DNA of 64,000 nt from Rhizobium sp. 9140 (GCF_900067135.1 NZ_FJUR01000002.1:1-64000); one strand, 5' to 3'. Numbered from the stretch's first letter, positions 53,540 to 63,190 are shown. Made by a program: numbers and translations. The notes: generated from the letters alone by a model not told the origin.

Positions 53540-54539
53540 GAGCCCCCCAAGCTCGCACTCCGTGCTGAAGGCTTGGGCCGTCACGGAGGAGAAGGCGGGC
53601 ACGCTGACGCAGTGTCTCGGCATCGCCAAAGAAATCGATCCCGATCCCGTCGTCAAAATCGTGACGCGGCCGCGAGGCTGGCGCAAATGGTTTCGTACGC
53701 CCCTCTTCTCGGTGCGCGAGAGCGAGCCTGCCTTCATGGTGTCCTGTGGCTTCCGGGCGGAAGAGCCTGTGCTCGCCATCAAGAGCGCCTTTGGCCACCG
53801 GCCTTTCGCTGTGCACCTTCAGCGCCCGCGCGTCGATGGCTATGATCTCGTCTTCGTCTCGCGGCACGACTGGGTGCCGGAGCTTGATGGCATCGCCCAT
53901 GTGCACAAAATGGTCGGTGTTCCGCATCAGATCACACCCGAAAGACTGGCGGCACATGTCGGCAGCAGGGCGAAGTATGCGGCGCCCGGAGACCGGGTGG
54001 CCGCCGTCTTTCTTGGCGGCTCCAACGGCGCCTATCTCTATGACGACCGTTGCCATCTGGTCATCAAAGAGGCCGTGCGCGGTCTGGAAGCTGCGGGATG
54101 GAAGATCGTGATTTCCGTCTCCCGGAGATCGAGCGATGAGACGCTGCAGGCGGCTTTGACGCTACGGTCTGCCAACGTCACCGTCTGGGACCGGACGGGC
54201 GAGAATCCTTACCTCGCGTTCATGGCCGCTGCGGATGCGTTTCTGATCGGGAAAGATTCGATTACCATGCCCTGCGAGGCGCTGGTGACGGGAAAGCCCG
54301 TCTATACGCTCGATCTCACGCCTGTTCCCGGCGAGCGGCTCTCGAAATTCGAGACCTATCATCGCGACCTGCGCGAGACCTTGAAGCTGACCAAGGCCTT
54401 CGCGGGAGAGCTGGCACCCTACGCCTATGAGTCGCTGAATGAGACGAAGCGCATCGGGGCGATCGTCGCCCAGGCTCTATCAGACCGGCAGAAACCAGGT
54501 TCGCGCCGCCCTGTCGTCAGCGTGAAGCGGCAGATCTGA
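53523..54539 (+). CDS. ELM1-family (DUF1022) protein, nucleotide-sugar-transferase-like
   Basis: About 338 residues. The family landmarks are LKAWAVTEEKAGTLTQCLGI, FVSRHDWVPELDGIAHVHKM, VAAVFLGGSNGAYLYDD, ISVSRRSSDETL, and FLIGKDSITMPCEALVTGKP (nucleotide-binding part). Bacterial members share fold features with GT-B glycosyltransferases; the name comes from plant mitochondrial fission protein ELM1. It starts within the end of the GT92-like gene. In this cluster a role in glycan transfer or polysaccharide export is the best guess. Confidence 0.8.
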   Translation: MTKHRESPPSSHSVLKAWAVTEEKAGTLTQCLGIAKEIDPDPVVKIVTRPRGWRKWFRTPLFSVRESEPAFMVSCGFRAEEPVLAIKSAFGHRPFAVHLQRPRVDGYDLVFVSRHDWVPELDGIAHVHKMVGVPHQITPERLAAHVGSRAKYAAPGDRVAAVFLGGSNGAYLYDDRCHLVIKEAVRGLEAAGWKIVISVSRRSSDETLQAALTLRSANVTVWDRTGENPYLAFMAAADAFLIGKDSITMPCEALVTGKPVYTLDLTPVPGERLSKFETYHRDLRETLKLTKAFAGELAPYAYESLNETKRIGAIVAQALSDRQKPGSRRPVVSVKRQI

Positions 54540-54563
54540 GCAATCAAGCGGTCGAGGGATTGC

Positions 54564-55403
54564 CTATTCCCGCCAATGGTCGCCGACCCAGACGGCGGGC
54601 TTGATGTAGTGCCGCAGGTCACTGAAGAGCGTGTGCCGGCGTATCTTGCCCGTTACGACAGCTTTGAAATAGGCCGCCGGCTTCATCACCGGTTGCTTCT
54701 CCCCATACTTGCCTTCGAAGGCGTGCTGGGGAAGAAGGCCGCGCGGAAAGATGACAACACGGGCCGACTTCGGCAGTTTCGGAGGCAGGGCGTAATTCAG
54801 CGGGAACGGTCGCCGGCAGTCCTGGCGAAAATGTAGGACCCACCGTCTCGGGAAGAATTTGACGCCGCCCGGCGCGTTCTTGGTGACGAAACGCTGCTCG
54901 TAGCGATATTCATCGGCCACCTCCTGCGGATTGGCGCGGAACTTCTCCTGAATCGGCAACAACTTGCCGACAGGATAGCGAAACAGCGAAGTTTGTCCCA
55001 GCCGCTCGAATGGCGTGGTCTGGTTCTTGGCCATGACGATATCGTCGGGTCCCCCGACCGTGAAGAAATCGTCGAGAGACGACACGATGACCAGATCGAG
55101 ATCGAGGAACAGCACGGCGCCCTTGAGCTTTCCGAGCGTCTTGCTCCAAAGCCGCGCCTTCGGCCAGATTCCACGCGAGTTGACTGGCATTACGACGTCG
55201 AGTTCGGGAAGATCCTCGCAGGTAACCTCGGGGCGGATGCCTTCACGGTTGTCGGTAAAACAGGTAAAGGTGAAGGGCGGCGTGATGTTGCGCTCCACCA
55301 TGGCATAAAGCCTGTTGATGAAGGGCGGGCCATACTTCGTGCCCCAATTGATGCAGATGATCTGCTTCACGCCACCGCTGGCTTCCAAAACTTTCGACGT
55401 CAT
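54564..55403 (-). CDS. GT8-like glycosyltransferase
   Basis: A 279-residue soluble protein. IICINWGTKYGPPFINRLYA near the N-terminus, RLWSKTLGKLKGAVLFLDLD with the DLD motif that binds the metal and sugar nucleotide at about residues 97-99, IVMAKNQTTPFERLGQTSLF, and a C-terminal RRPFPLNYALPPKLPKSARV. This is the layout of GT-A-type glycosyltransferases acting on surface polysaccharides. GGGGTCGAAAG precedes the ATG. It is convergent with the ELM1-family gene, 24 bases apart. Confidence 0.75.
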   Translation of the reverse strand: MTSKVLEASGGVKQIICINWGTKYGPPFINRLYAMVERNITPPFTFTCFTDNREGIRPEVTCEDLPELDVVMPVNSRGIWPKARLWSKTLGKLKGAVLFLDLDLVIVSSLDDFFTVGGPDDIVMAKNQTTPFERLGQTSLFRYPVGKLLPIQEKFRANPQEVADEYRYEQRFVTKNAPGGVKFFPRRWVLHFRQDCRRPFPLNYALPPKLPKSARVVIFPRGLLPQHAFEGKYGEKQPVMKPAAYFKAVVTGKIRRHTLFSDLRHYIKPAVWVGDHWRE

Positions 55404-55586
55404 CTTTCGACCCCTTGCGGACCCTGCAGCGCCACGACCTTGCGTCCGTCGAGCGGTTCATGCGCCACTCCCTACAGCAATCGCGGTGCATCTTTAAGTG
55501 GGGTGCTGAAATCACATGCATTGCGGCAGGTGGCCGCTGCATCGATACGGCAGGCCGCGGAGGGCTGCCTGCCGTATGGGGCAAGA

Positions 55587-56270
55587 TCAACGCTGCTGAA
55601 CGTGGAGCATGCGCTCGCGCGTGGCGAACCACTCTTCCGAGTAGTCGTCGTTCTTGTATTCCTCGAAGTAGGGGCCGCCATCGGTGAAGTGGACCAGAGA
55701 GGCATCTTCGCTGTGCTCGTACTCGTTGACCAGCCAGTTCCAGGCCGGCGGCAGTTCGCCGATCAGCTCCTCGGATTCCAGCCACTTGAACTGGTGAAGC
55801 TCGAGGCCCGTCGCCGTATTGACGTAGTCGAGATCCAGTTTGCGGCACTTGGCGTTGTTGAACAGGATGACGCTCGACCAGTTCTTCTTCTCGTATTTCG
55901 TCTGCACCTGACCAAGGAACTTTGTTTCCACCTTCGGCACATAGTTGTGCTTGACGCACATAGCTGCGTAACGGTCATCCTTCAGTTCCCAAAGCTTGGC
56001 AATGTCGGTGCGCATCAGCATGTCGCAATCGGCAAAGAGCGACCAGCCTTCGAAGTTGCTGAGGTAAGGCACGAGAAAACGCGAGAACGAGAACTCGGTC
56101 GATTGCAGCGCATTGCGCTCGCGGGTGAAGATGTTGCTGACATTGCTCAGCACGATCGGCGTGAACGCGACAGGTATGGAGCTCTTTTCCAGAATGCTCT
56201 GGCAAAGAACGTGATATGCGGCAACTTCCTTGGTATCGAAACCGATGAAGACATTGGCAATTTCGGTCAT
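55587..56270 (-). CDS. GT8-like glycosyltransferase
   Basis: About 227 residues from ATG 56270. VFIGFDTKEVAAYHVLCQSI at the N-terminus, RERNALQSTEFSFSRFLVPY, and LFADCDMLMRTDIAKLWE, whose DCD acts as the DxD metal site. The Trp-rich later part (LPPAWNWLVNEYEH, LVHFTDGGPYFEEY) is typical of a GT8-like subgroup that uses HFTDGGP as a donor-phosphate motif. The in-frame start at 56375 adds a non-protein-like stretch and is rejected. Probably a retaining hexosyltransferase of the local glycan cluster. Confidence 0.8.
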   Translation of the reverse strand: MTEIANVFIGFDTKEVAAYHVLCQSILEKSSIPVAFTPIVLSNVSNIFTRERNALQSTEFSFSRFLVPYLSNFEGWSLFADCDMLMRTDIAKLWELKDDRYAAMCVKHNYVPKVETKFLGQVQTKYEKKNWSSVILFNNAKCRKLDLDYVNTATGLELHQFKWLESEELIGELPPAWNWLVNEYEHSEDASLVHFTDGGPYFEEYKNDDYSEEWFATRERMLHVQQR

Positions 56271-56468
56271 ATCTCTCTCATTCCTCAGGTGCGTTTCCAT
56301 CATGCTGCAGGACGTGTCGTCCGGCCGATGCCGGCGATCCTGCGGCGTATTCCCATGCATGCCGTCGGTCCCCATTTAGGATGTTACCGGGCGGCATGGT
56401 TAGTCTCGGCTGTTTGGATTGGATATCAGCGGCTTGCATAAGCCGCAACCCTACGGCACTTTCCGACA

Positions 56469-57188
56469 TCAACGCTTTCCAATCAGCGAATGCGAACGGT
56501 CAGCACTTGGTATTCCGAGGATGTCCTGAAAGTCGCAGACGTGCCGGATGCCGATGGAGTTCGACAGGCCCTGTTCCGTCGTGAAGACATCGGGGCGGTT
56601 CCGAAGTTTCGACAGCACATAGGTGTCTTCGGCGATCTGCCGCCGGGTACTGCCCTTCTCGTTATAGGAGTGGCCCATGACCGTGAGCGAGAATCCGGCC
56701 AGCGTTACCGAGGGAACGCCCACGAAGAGCGCGTAACAGAGCGCGGCGACGCCGTTCGTGACATGGCCGGTTTCGCCGATATCACCAGGCAGGCCGCCGC
56801 ACATGTGCTCAACGATCGCCTCGCGCTCCTCCTTCGTCGCCCGCATCAGGCTTTGATAGCGAACGCTAGGTTTCATCAGCAGTTTCAGTCGCATGACCCA
56901 GAGCGGGCGCGTGTGCAGCCACAAAAGTCCGCGCGTGCGGACGTCGGGATGTTCTTCCCAGGACTTCTTGCGCTTGCGAAAGGTGACATCTGCCGCAGGG
57001 AGCCCGAGCATGTTGGCGGTTTTGCCGGCATTGTTTACGTCCATGCGGGCGCAATGTGCGACGATATCAGGAGGCAGCGTCGGATGGGGCGCGGATCCCA
57101 GAACCAGCCAGGGTTTGTCGAGGATCTCGAGCTTTGTAAGCCAGCGGCGATGGGTTTCTCTCAGTGCCTTCAGCTCTTCCGTATCCAT
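56469..57188 (-). CDS. Putative sugar transferase, sialyltransferase-like fold (paralogue 3)
   Basis: A 239-residue protein. PWLVLGSAPHPTLPPDI near the N-terminus, VTNGVAALCYALFVGVPSVT, then LAGFSLTVMGHSYNEKG: the same order of a GSAP loop, (S/T)NG helix and GHSYN as paralogue 1 at 50805. GAGG lies five bases before ATG 57188, so I reject the start at 57302. The shared GHSYN implies the same chemistry; whether it is CMP-sialic acid, CMP-Kdo or another donor cannot be told. Divergent from the O-acetylase gene. Confidence 0.55.
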   Translation of the reverse strand: MDTEELKALRETHRRWLTKLEILDKPWLVLGSAPHPTLPPDIVAHCARMDVNNAGKTANMLGLPAADVTFRKRKKSWEEHPDVRTRGLLWLHTRPLWVMRLKLLMKPSVRYQSLMRATKEEREAIVEHMCGGLPGDIGETGHVTNGVAALCYALFVGVPSVTLAGFSLTVMGHSYNEKGSTRRQIAEDTYVLSKLRNRPDVFTTEQGLSNSIGIRHVCDFQDILGIPSADRSHSLIGKR

Positions 57189-57513
57189 CTTCGCCTCACA
57201 CATGAAGTCGCGGGCCGTTCCAGGGCACCACGATAAAGTCTCATTTTGCCGCTCTTCCCTCTGCAGGAATGTCCATCGGCATCCGTCATGCTCGCACAAC
57301 ATAGGACACGGATGCGCCTCGGACAGATCAGGATGTCATGCTGTTTTTTGTAAGCAGGGATCGACAGCAAAGCGCGCGGGCGGCTATGGGGCGGCTCCAA
57401 ATGACGATGGGCTCGTTCAGAGCCGGTTTGTTTTCGTCGCTCTGTGCAGGAAGCGCGCGGGCGCCGGGACGGATGATAAGACCATGACCACGGCGGTCGG
57501 ATCGGAACGTGCA
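57189..57513. other. Divergent promoter region
   Basis: About 325 bases between the paralogue-3 transferase and the acyltransferase. Open frames here are not protein-like. It likely has promoters for both genes; no specific sites were assigned. Confidence 0.4.
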
Positions 57514-59544
57514 ATGAGTGGCAGGCATCTCGACTATCGCCCCGACCTCGACGGGCTGCGGGCGCTCGCTATCCTGCCCGTACTTTTCTTCCACGCCGAT
57601 GTTTCGCTCTTTCGCGGCGGTTTCGTCGGGGTGGATGTATTCTTCGTCCTCTCCGGCTACTTCATGGCAAGGATCATCCTGTCCGATCTCGTCGCGGGCA
57701 CATTCTCTTTCTCCGGCTTCTATATCCGTCGGATCCGGCGGATCATTCCTGCCCTGTTCACAATGATGGCCGTCATGGCTATCATTGCCTGGTTCCGGCT
57801 GATGCCGGAGGAGTTCCGCTACTTCGGCGACAGCGTGCGCGCGGCCGCGCTCTTCACGGCCAATATTCTCTTCCGGCAGGAAAGCGGCTATTTCGATATT
57901 TCCGCCGAGATGAAGCCGCTGCTGCACACATGGTCTCTGTCCATGGAGGAGCAGTTCTACATTCTGTTCCCGATCTCGCTGTTTCTCGCTTTCACCTTCA
58001 CCCGCAAGTTCATCCTGCACATCACGGGTGGCTTCATCCTGGTCTCGTTCGTCGCCTGCCTGTGGGCGACCACCCATTCGCCAGAGAAAGCCTTCTTCCT
58101 CCTGCATTTCCGCGTTTGGGAACTGCTGATCGGCGCGTTCGCCGCCTTTGCTCCCCGCCCGGACTACGGCGCGCGGGTGGCGGCCGGGCTCGGCATGGCC
58201 GGACTTGCCGCCATTCTGGCCGCGATCTTTCTCTATTCCGACTCCACGCCGTTTCCCGGACCCTCCGCGGCCATTCCTGTCCTCGGTGCGGCTCTCGTCA
58301 TCCATGCGGGATCGCAAAGCTGGTTCCCCGCCCGTCTTCTGACCAATGGCGTCTCCGTCTTCATCGGCCGCATCTCCTACTCGCTGTATCTCTGGCACTG
58401 GCCGGTCATCGTCTTCTACCGGTATGAGACCGGGCATGGTCTGACGCTGACCGATACCCTCATCGTCGTCGCTCTGTCCTTCGTCTGCGCCATCCTATCC
58501 TGGCGCTTCGTCGAGCAGCCCGCCCGCTACGCCGCCGCTCTCACGTCGCGCGGGTTGGTCCTGTCTTTGATGGGGGGCAGCATGGCTGCGGCGGCAGCGT
58601 TCGGTTTCGTCGTCACCCGATATGACGGGCTACCTCAGCGCCTACCCGCAGATGTCTATGCGGTTTATTCGGCAACATACGACCAAAGCCCGTTCTTCGC
58701 GCCGAAGTGCTTCGCAAACAGCAATGGGGACGGCCTGCATCCGCAGTCCATTCGGGATGGGGACCTCTGCCCGCTCGGCTCGCCGTTCGCCAGCCCGCCG
58801 ACGTTTCTCGTCTGGGGCGATTCGCATGCCGCAGCCATCGCGCCGGCCATCGATGAAGCCGCACGAAAGGCTGATATCTCGGGTCTCTTTGTCGGGCGGG
58901 CCTCGTGCCCCCCCATTCCGGGGGCTGTCTTTGGGCCGGATCATATCGTCGCGCGATGTGTGGAAACCAATGCGGCAATCATGAGCCTGATCGAAAAACA
59001 GCGGTTTCCTTACGTGTTCATGGTCGGCTACTGGCCAAAATATGTCCACCGCACCGAACTGCCGGAAGAGGGAGTGTTCTTCAACGCCTCTGAAGCGCTC
59101 GTTCTTCCTGACTGGTCGGCACCAGTCCGCGACAGCCTCAAGGCGACAATCGCGACGTTTACGAAACAGGGAACGCGCGTCATCCTCGTGCAGGACGTTC
59201 CGGAAATGGGCGTGAAGGTACCAGAGGCGTTGGCGCGGGCAAAAATGACGGGCGAAAACGGGGATCCGAGCTTGCCGCTCAGCTACACGCTTCAGCGGCA
59301 GAAGCTCGCTCGCGACATGCTTTCCGCGGTTGCTCGGGAAACGGGATCCTCGACCGTTGATCCGTTCGTGTCGCTCTGCGACAAGACACGATGCCATCCC
59401 ATCGCCGAGGGCGGCATCCTCTACCGCGACGGCGATCATCTTTCTCTGACAGGGGCGAAATATCTGGCGCCGCTTTTTAGCGGAACAATGGCCATGATCG
59501 CCGGATCTGCACGCGAAACATCGCAGCCTTCGGTTGAGCGATAG
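57514..59544 (+). CDS. Acyltransferase-3/SGNH polysaccharide O-acetylase (OafA/OatA type)
   Basis: About 676 residues. The N-terminal half is an acyltransferase-3 domain with about ten membrane helices: DYRPDLDGLRALAILPVLFF and HADV (active-site His), GGFVGVDVFFVLSGYF, RRIRRIIPAL, WSLSMEEQFYILFP, SYSLYLWHWPVIVF. The C-terminal third is a periplasmic SGNH esterase-like domain with VWGDSHAAAI (Ser block) and DGDHLSLTGAKYL (Asp-x-x-His). Such proteins move acetyl groups across the inner membrane onto LPS O-antigen or other glycans. ATG 57514 is chosen with 57484 as an alternative. It lies in the glycan cluster. Confidence 0.92.
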   Translation: MSGRHLDYRPDLDGLRALAILPVLFFHADVSLFRGGFVGVDVFFVLSGYFMARIILSDLVAGTFSFSGFYIRRIRRIIPALFTMMAVMAIIAWFRLMPEEFRYFGDSVRAAALFTANILFRQESGYFDISAEMKPLLHTWSLSMEEQFYILFPISLFLAFTFTRKFILHITGGFILVSFVACLWATTHSPEKAFFLLHFRVWELLIGAFAAFAPRPDYGARVAAGLGMAGLAAILAAIFLYSDSTPFPGPSAAIPVLGAALVIHAGSQSWFPARLLTNGVSVFIGRISYSLYLWHWPVIVFYRYETGHGLTLTDTLIVVALSFVCAILSWRFVEQPARYAAALTSRGLVLSLMGGSMAAAAAFGFVVTRYDGLPQRLPADVYAVYSATYDQSPFFAPKCFANSNGDGLHPQSIRDGDLCPLGSPFASPPTFLVWGDSHAAAIAPAIDEAARKADISGLFVGRASCPPIPGAVFGPDHIVARCVETNAAIMSLIEKQRFPYVFMVGYWPKYVHRTELPEEGVFFNASEALVLPDWSAPVRDSLKATIATFTKQGTRVILVQDVPEMGVKVPEALARAKMTGENGDPSLPLSYTLQRQKLARDMLSAVARETGSSTVDPFVSLCDKTRCHPIAEGGILYRDGDHLSLTGAKYLAPLFSGTMAMIAGSARETSQPSVER

Positions 59545-59593
59545 ACGTTAGCATTGGCGGATCGTCATCGTCACTGTGGGAGTGCCGGGTCGA

Positions 59594-60982
59594 TCAGGCA
59601 ACCTTGTTTAGCTTTTCCGTCTCCGGCTGGCTCTGCGCCGTCTCCTGCACGGTCCCGGTATCGCCATGCGCCGCATTCAGGCAGCGGGCGACAAGATCGT
59701 GATGGATCCAGCGCACCGGACCGGACGGAGCCGATGTCGCGGCGAAGATGAGCCGACCGGTCGCCTCAACCACGAGCGTGCTCAGGAGATCACTGATCAA
59801 AGCCTTACCGTCGTGGTGCATCGCTGTGATGTCGTTGGATGTGCCGATGGTGAGATCTGCCTGAGCTTGGCTGTTGGGCATCGGCCAGGCGTTGAAGTCG
59901 TAGAACGGCACCATGACGGCGCTTGCCTGAAGCTCGGTGATCCGGCGCAGGACATCCGTGACCGTCCGACCATCCGCAAGCAATGCCTCGCACGCGTTCC
60001 ACTGTTCGTCGGCCCAACGCCCGCCGTTCTCCTTCTTGAGAGCGAGCAGCAGAGGGATCAGGGGAAGCTCGATGCCGGTGAACACATCGGAGGAATTCGT
60101 GCGAATTTCCGGGCAGTTATAAACGGTCGCCTTCACACCTGCGTCCCAGGCTTCGGACGCGATGGCCTCAAGGCGCATCTTGGCGTAGCCCTGCGTGTAA
60201 TTCGTATAGGTCTGCCAGCGGTATTCGTCGCCGATGAGAATTCCTGTACCGTGATAGCCGTAGGCCGTGTAGCGCACGGCGCCGCCGGATGCCTCGATTC
60301 GCGCGCGGATGGCCGTGCTGGCGTCGATGAGATGGCGGAATGTGTTGGCCGAGACTTCGTCGAAATTCTGCAGAATCAGCTTGCCCATGTCGCTGTCAAG
60401 CAGTGTCTGCGACGACATGTGACGGGCGCCGGTGCCCTTGTAGATCCTGTTGGCGACGACGAGCAGAACCTTTGCCTTTGGAATCCCGCCGGCCATGGTA
60501 TGCGCGAAGAACACGTTGCGACCATCGGGGATCATGCCGTCGAGCGTTGCCATGACCTGCGCCAGCGCCGCTTTGAACCGGTCCGTCGCAATGGTCTTGC
60601 AGGTTTCGATGTGGTCCCAGTCGATCTTGGCATCCTGCCACGTCTGGAGCGTCATCTCGGCCAGAAGATCCGTTGGCGTCGGGCCGCCGTCCGGGCCATC
60701 GAGATCGAAGCCCGCCATTAGCGGCACATTGATGATCTTGCCGCCCAGACGTTCCTCCGCTGCCGCAAGCTCTTCCTGCGTCAGAGGCCGCAGCGCGTTG
60801 TTCTCGTCCCGCCGGCCGACCGTGATGCCCACGATCTGCATGCCGGCTTTGCGCACCTGATCGAGAAGCCCGGTCGCGTAGCCGCGCCCAAACAGCTCCC
60901 CGAAGAGAACGAAGATATCGCCCTTCCGAAACAGCGTGTTTTCGGCGATGCTTTCCAGTGCGATCGGCTTTTTCATGGTCAT
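59594..60982 (-). CDS. FabMG-like putative enoyl reductase (function uncertain)
   Basis: About 462 residues from ATG 60982. N-terminal ENTLFRKGDIFVLFGELFGR and GYATGLLDQVRKAGMQIVG suggest a Rossmann-like Gly-rich start followed by a helix. A central NVFFAHTMAGGIPKAKVLLV, RYTAYGYHGTGILIGDEYRW and a YTNYTQGYAKMRLEA region with spaced Tyr/Lys follow. I recall this pattern from proteins named enoyl-ACP reductase FabMG, but cannot confirm it. No signal peptide or membrane helix. It is convergent with the O-acetylase gene, 49 bases away. Treat the name as tentative; the gene itself is convincing. Confidence 0.5.
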   Translation of the reverse strand: MTMKKPIALESIAENTLFRKGDIFVLFGELFGRGYATGLLDQVRKAGMQIVGITVGRRDENNALRPLTQEELAAAEERLGGKIINVPLMAGFDLDGPDGGPTPTDLLAEMTLQTWQDAKIDWDHIETCKTIATDRFKAALAQVMATLDGMIPDGRNVFFAHTMAGGIPKAKVLLVVANRIYKGTGARHMSSQTLLDSDMGKLILQNFDEVSANTFRHLIDASTAIRARIEASGGAVRYTAYGYHGTGILIGDEYRWQTYTNYTQGYAKMRLEAIASEAWDAGVKATVYNCPEIRTNSSDVFTGIELPLIPLLLALKKENGGRWADEQWNACEALLADGRTVTDVLRRITELQASAVMVPFYDFNAWPMPNSQAQADLTIGTSNDITAMHHDGKALISDLLSTLVVEATGRLIFAATSAPSGPVRWIHHDLVARCLNAAHGDTGTVQETAQSQPETEKLNKVA

Positions 60983-61554
60983 GTCTTCAGGTCGTGGGTC
61001 GTTGCGCGCAGTTCGCAACAGTCGTTGATGATCCCATGAACCGAGTTGGCCGCAATGGAAAGTCATTTAACGTGACGGTTTATATCGAAACGTGAACCGG
61101 ACGTGCCATTGACGACGGACGCTGAAGGTCAGTCAGGTGGTGCGAATGGACAGTAGCCGGGCTTCCGACCTGTTGCCGTCTTGGGATCGTCTTTGGTTGG
61201 CGTCTGATCTTATCCGCCGAGCCGTTGCGCCCATCAGGCGTATCACACTTTGAATGTGTGCCTGTGTGGCCTGTGAGTCTTGAAGCAGACGACCGCATCT
61301 CGCGGGTGCTACGTTGGATTGTACAGGCGAAGAGCGCTTTAAAGTATTCACCCCTAGAAATTGGGTTTTAAAGCTCATTAAATTTGGAATATATGAATAT
61401 TAATATTTTCGAATAGATATAAGAGCTCATGACATATCGCTTCGTGGAATATTGATTTTCAAATCTGCGCAATATGTCCCTGACTAGACTTCCTATAACT
61501 TGAATTCCTGCGGCGGAGGCCAATCTCCTTCTTCTCATGACGACGGAGGTCGAT
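60983..61554. other. Non-coding, AT-rich interval
   Basis: About 570 bases without a credible gene. The part from about 61330 to 61470 is very AT-rich compared with the rest of the window (for example AATATATGAATATTAATAT near 61388) and likely contains promoters for the rightward genes. GGAGGT at 61545-61550 is the ribosome site of the next gene. Confidence 0.45.
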
Positions 61555-61791
61555 ATGGATGATATAATGAAGAAGCGGCGCACGCGCGGAGCTGGTGCTT
61601 TGGGTGATCTTACAGCGACGAAGCAAGCGGTGATGGAAATGCAGCGCCGACAGGATGAGGAGCGGCGACAGAAGACAGAGCGGCTGCGCGCGCAGCGGCT
61701 GGGAACCGTCGTGGGCGGAGCTGATGCGCCATTGCCTCTTCCCGTGCAACTCGATGCTGTCATCGAACGTTTCGACATTGATGGATCATGA
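61555..61791 (+). CDS. Small charged helical protein, unknown function
   Basis: A 78-residue protein starting MDDIMKKRRTRGAGALGDLT, with a highly charged helix (MEMQRRQDEERRQKTERLRA) likely to form a coiled coil, and a C-terminal QLDAVIERFDIDGS. A perfect GGAGGT lies four bases before ATG 61555, so I choose it over ATG 61537. It ends 70 bases before the start chosen for the diguanylate cyclase, and overlaps a possible earlier start of that gene at 61781, suggesting co-transcription. No family recognised. Confidence 0.65.
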   Translation: MDDIMKKRRTRGAGALGDLTATKQAVMEMQRRQDEERRQKTERLRAQRLGTVVGGADAPLPLPVQLDAVIERFDIDGS

Positions 61792-61861
61792 TCAGCACTC
61801 CGTTCCGCGCCCGGTATCGTTTCTGCGAAGGTTTTCCGCACGAGCCGAGAAGCGAAAAGCC

Positions 61862-63190
61862 ATGATGGGAGCGCTGGAGGAAAATGCGGAATCCCGTCTT
61901 GCCTTGTTCGACTTCGCCTTTCGCCATGCACCCATCGGTATGGCCCTTGTGGATACGCAGGGTCGTATCGTGCGGGGGAACAAGGCGTTCTCCCGGATGA
62001 TCGGCATCTCGCCCGAGAATCTCAGCGGCGTCGCGTTCGCAGATTTCACCCATCCCGACGATCTTGAAGCCGACGTGCGCCTTTTCAACGAGGTCCTGGC
62101 CCGGCGGCGCGACGGTTACACCATAGAAAAGCGTTACATCCGCCCGGATAAGGCGCCGCTCGATGTCCGGATCCACTTCGCCGCCATGCGGGATGGCGAA
62201 GGAGAGGTCGTTCGGTTTATCACGCAGGTGGAAGACATCACCCAGGCGAAGGATGCGGAGCGTCAGCTTGCCGAACGTGCGGCACAGCTGGAACTGGCAC
62301 TGGAATCCGTCAGAGGCGGGTTCTGGCAGCTCGATATTCCCGCCCGGACCTTCGAAACATCCGATCGTCTTGCGCAGTATATCGACGGCCCGGAGGCCGC
62401 GCGACTCGACCTCGAGGCCTATCTCGGCAAGATCAGTCGGCTGGACATGGCCGCTGCCGATCTCACGCCCCTCATCGAGGGCTCGATCAACCAGAACGTT
62501 GCCGAATACCGGTTGAACACCATTGTCGGAGAGCGGTGGATGCGCTGCGACCGTCGCCTGCTGCGGGACGCGGATGGCCGGCCGCTGAAGATCGTGGGTA
62601 TGGCGATTGATTTCACCGAGGAACATCACCAGATCGAGCGCCTGAAGCGCAATTCGCAGACGGACAGCCTGACCGGGCTTTTGAACCGGCGTGGCCTTGA
62701 GGCGCGCTTCCCGCAGATGAGCTCTTCATCCGGCTATGCCGTTCTGGCCATCGACCTCGATGGCTTCAAGCAGGTGAACGACAGCTACGGCCATGCGGCC
62801 GGCGACACCGTCCTTCAAGAAGCTGCCAACCGGTTGATGTCATGCGTCCGCGGCGATGATCTCGTAAGCCGGGTGGGCGGGGACGAGTTCGTCGTTGTCA
62901 TCGCCGGCGATAGGGAAACGGGCGTCGCCGTTGCCAACCGCATGGTCGGTACGATGCGCACACCGTTCTCGCTCGGCGACTCCGGCGCAGATGCGGATGT
63001 CCTGGTAGACGTGCGCGCAAGCATCGGCGGTGTATGGGCTGTGGTCAACAGTGAACTCGACGGCATGATCGCGCATGCGGATACGTTCCTGTACCGCGTG
63101 AAAGCTTCGGGGAAAGATGGGGTCGGCTTCGACCGGCAAGCCTTCCCGTTACGGACCATCCACGACGAGAGTGCCGGGCATCACGATTGA
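61862..63190 (+). CDS. PAS-PAS diguanylate cyclase (GGDEF)
   Basis: About 442 residues from the ATG pair at 61862. First PAS domain with PAC (FRHAPIGMALVDTQGRIVRG, then VRFITQVEDITQAKDAERQL), a second PAS-like segment (LALESVRGGFWQLDIPARTF to KIVGMAIDFTEEHHQ), and a GGDEF domain: DSLTGLLNRRGLEARFP, AIDLDGFKQVNDSYGHAAGD, then SRVGGDEFVVV with the intact GGDEF signature. No RxxD product-inhibition site is obvious. No membrane helix. It makes c-di-GMP, the activator of the PilZ domain in BcsA, giving a possible functional link to the cellulose genes at the other end. An earlier start at 61781 is possible. Confidence 0.9.
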   Translation: MMGALEENAESRLALFDFAFRHAPIGMALVDTQGRIVRGNKAFSRMIGISPENLSGVAFADFTHPDDLEADVRLFNEVLARRRDGYTIEKRYIRPDKAPLDVRIHFAAMRDGEGEVVRFITQVEDITQAKDAERQLAERAAQLELALESVRGGFWQLDIPARTFETSDRLAQYIDGPEAARLDLEAYLGKISRLDMAAADLTPLIEGSINQNVAEYRLNTIVGERWMRCDRRLLRDADGRPLKIVGMAIDFTEEHHQIERLKRNSQTDSLTGLLNRRGLEARFPQMSSSSGYAVLAIDLDGFKQVNDSYGHAAGDTVLQEAANRLMSCVRGDDLVSRVGGDEFVVVIAGDRETGVAVANRMVGTMRTPFSLGDSGADADVLVDVRASIGGVWAVVNSELDGMIAHADTFLYRVKASGKDGVGFDRQAFPLRTIHDESAGHHD

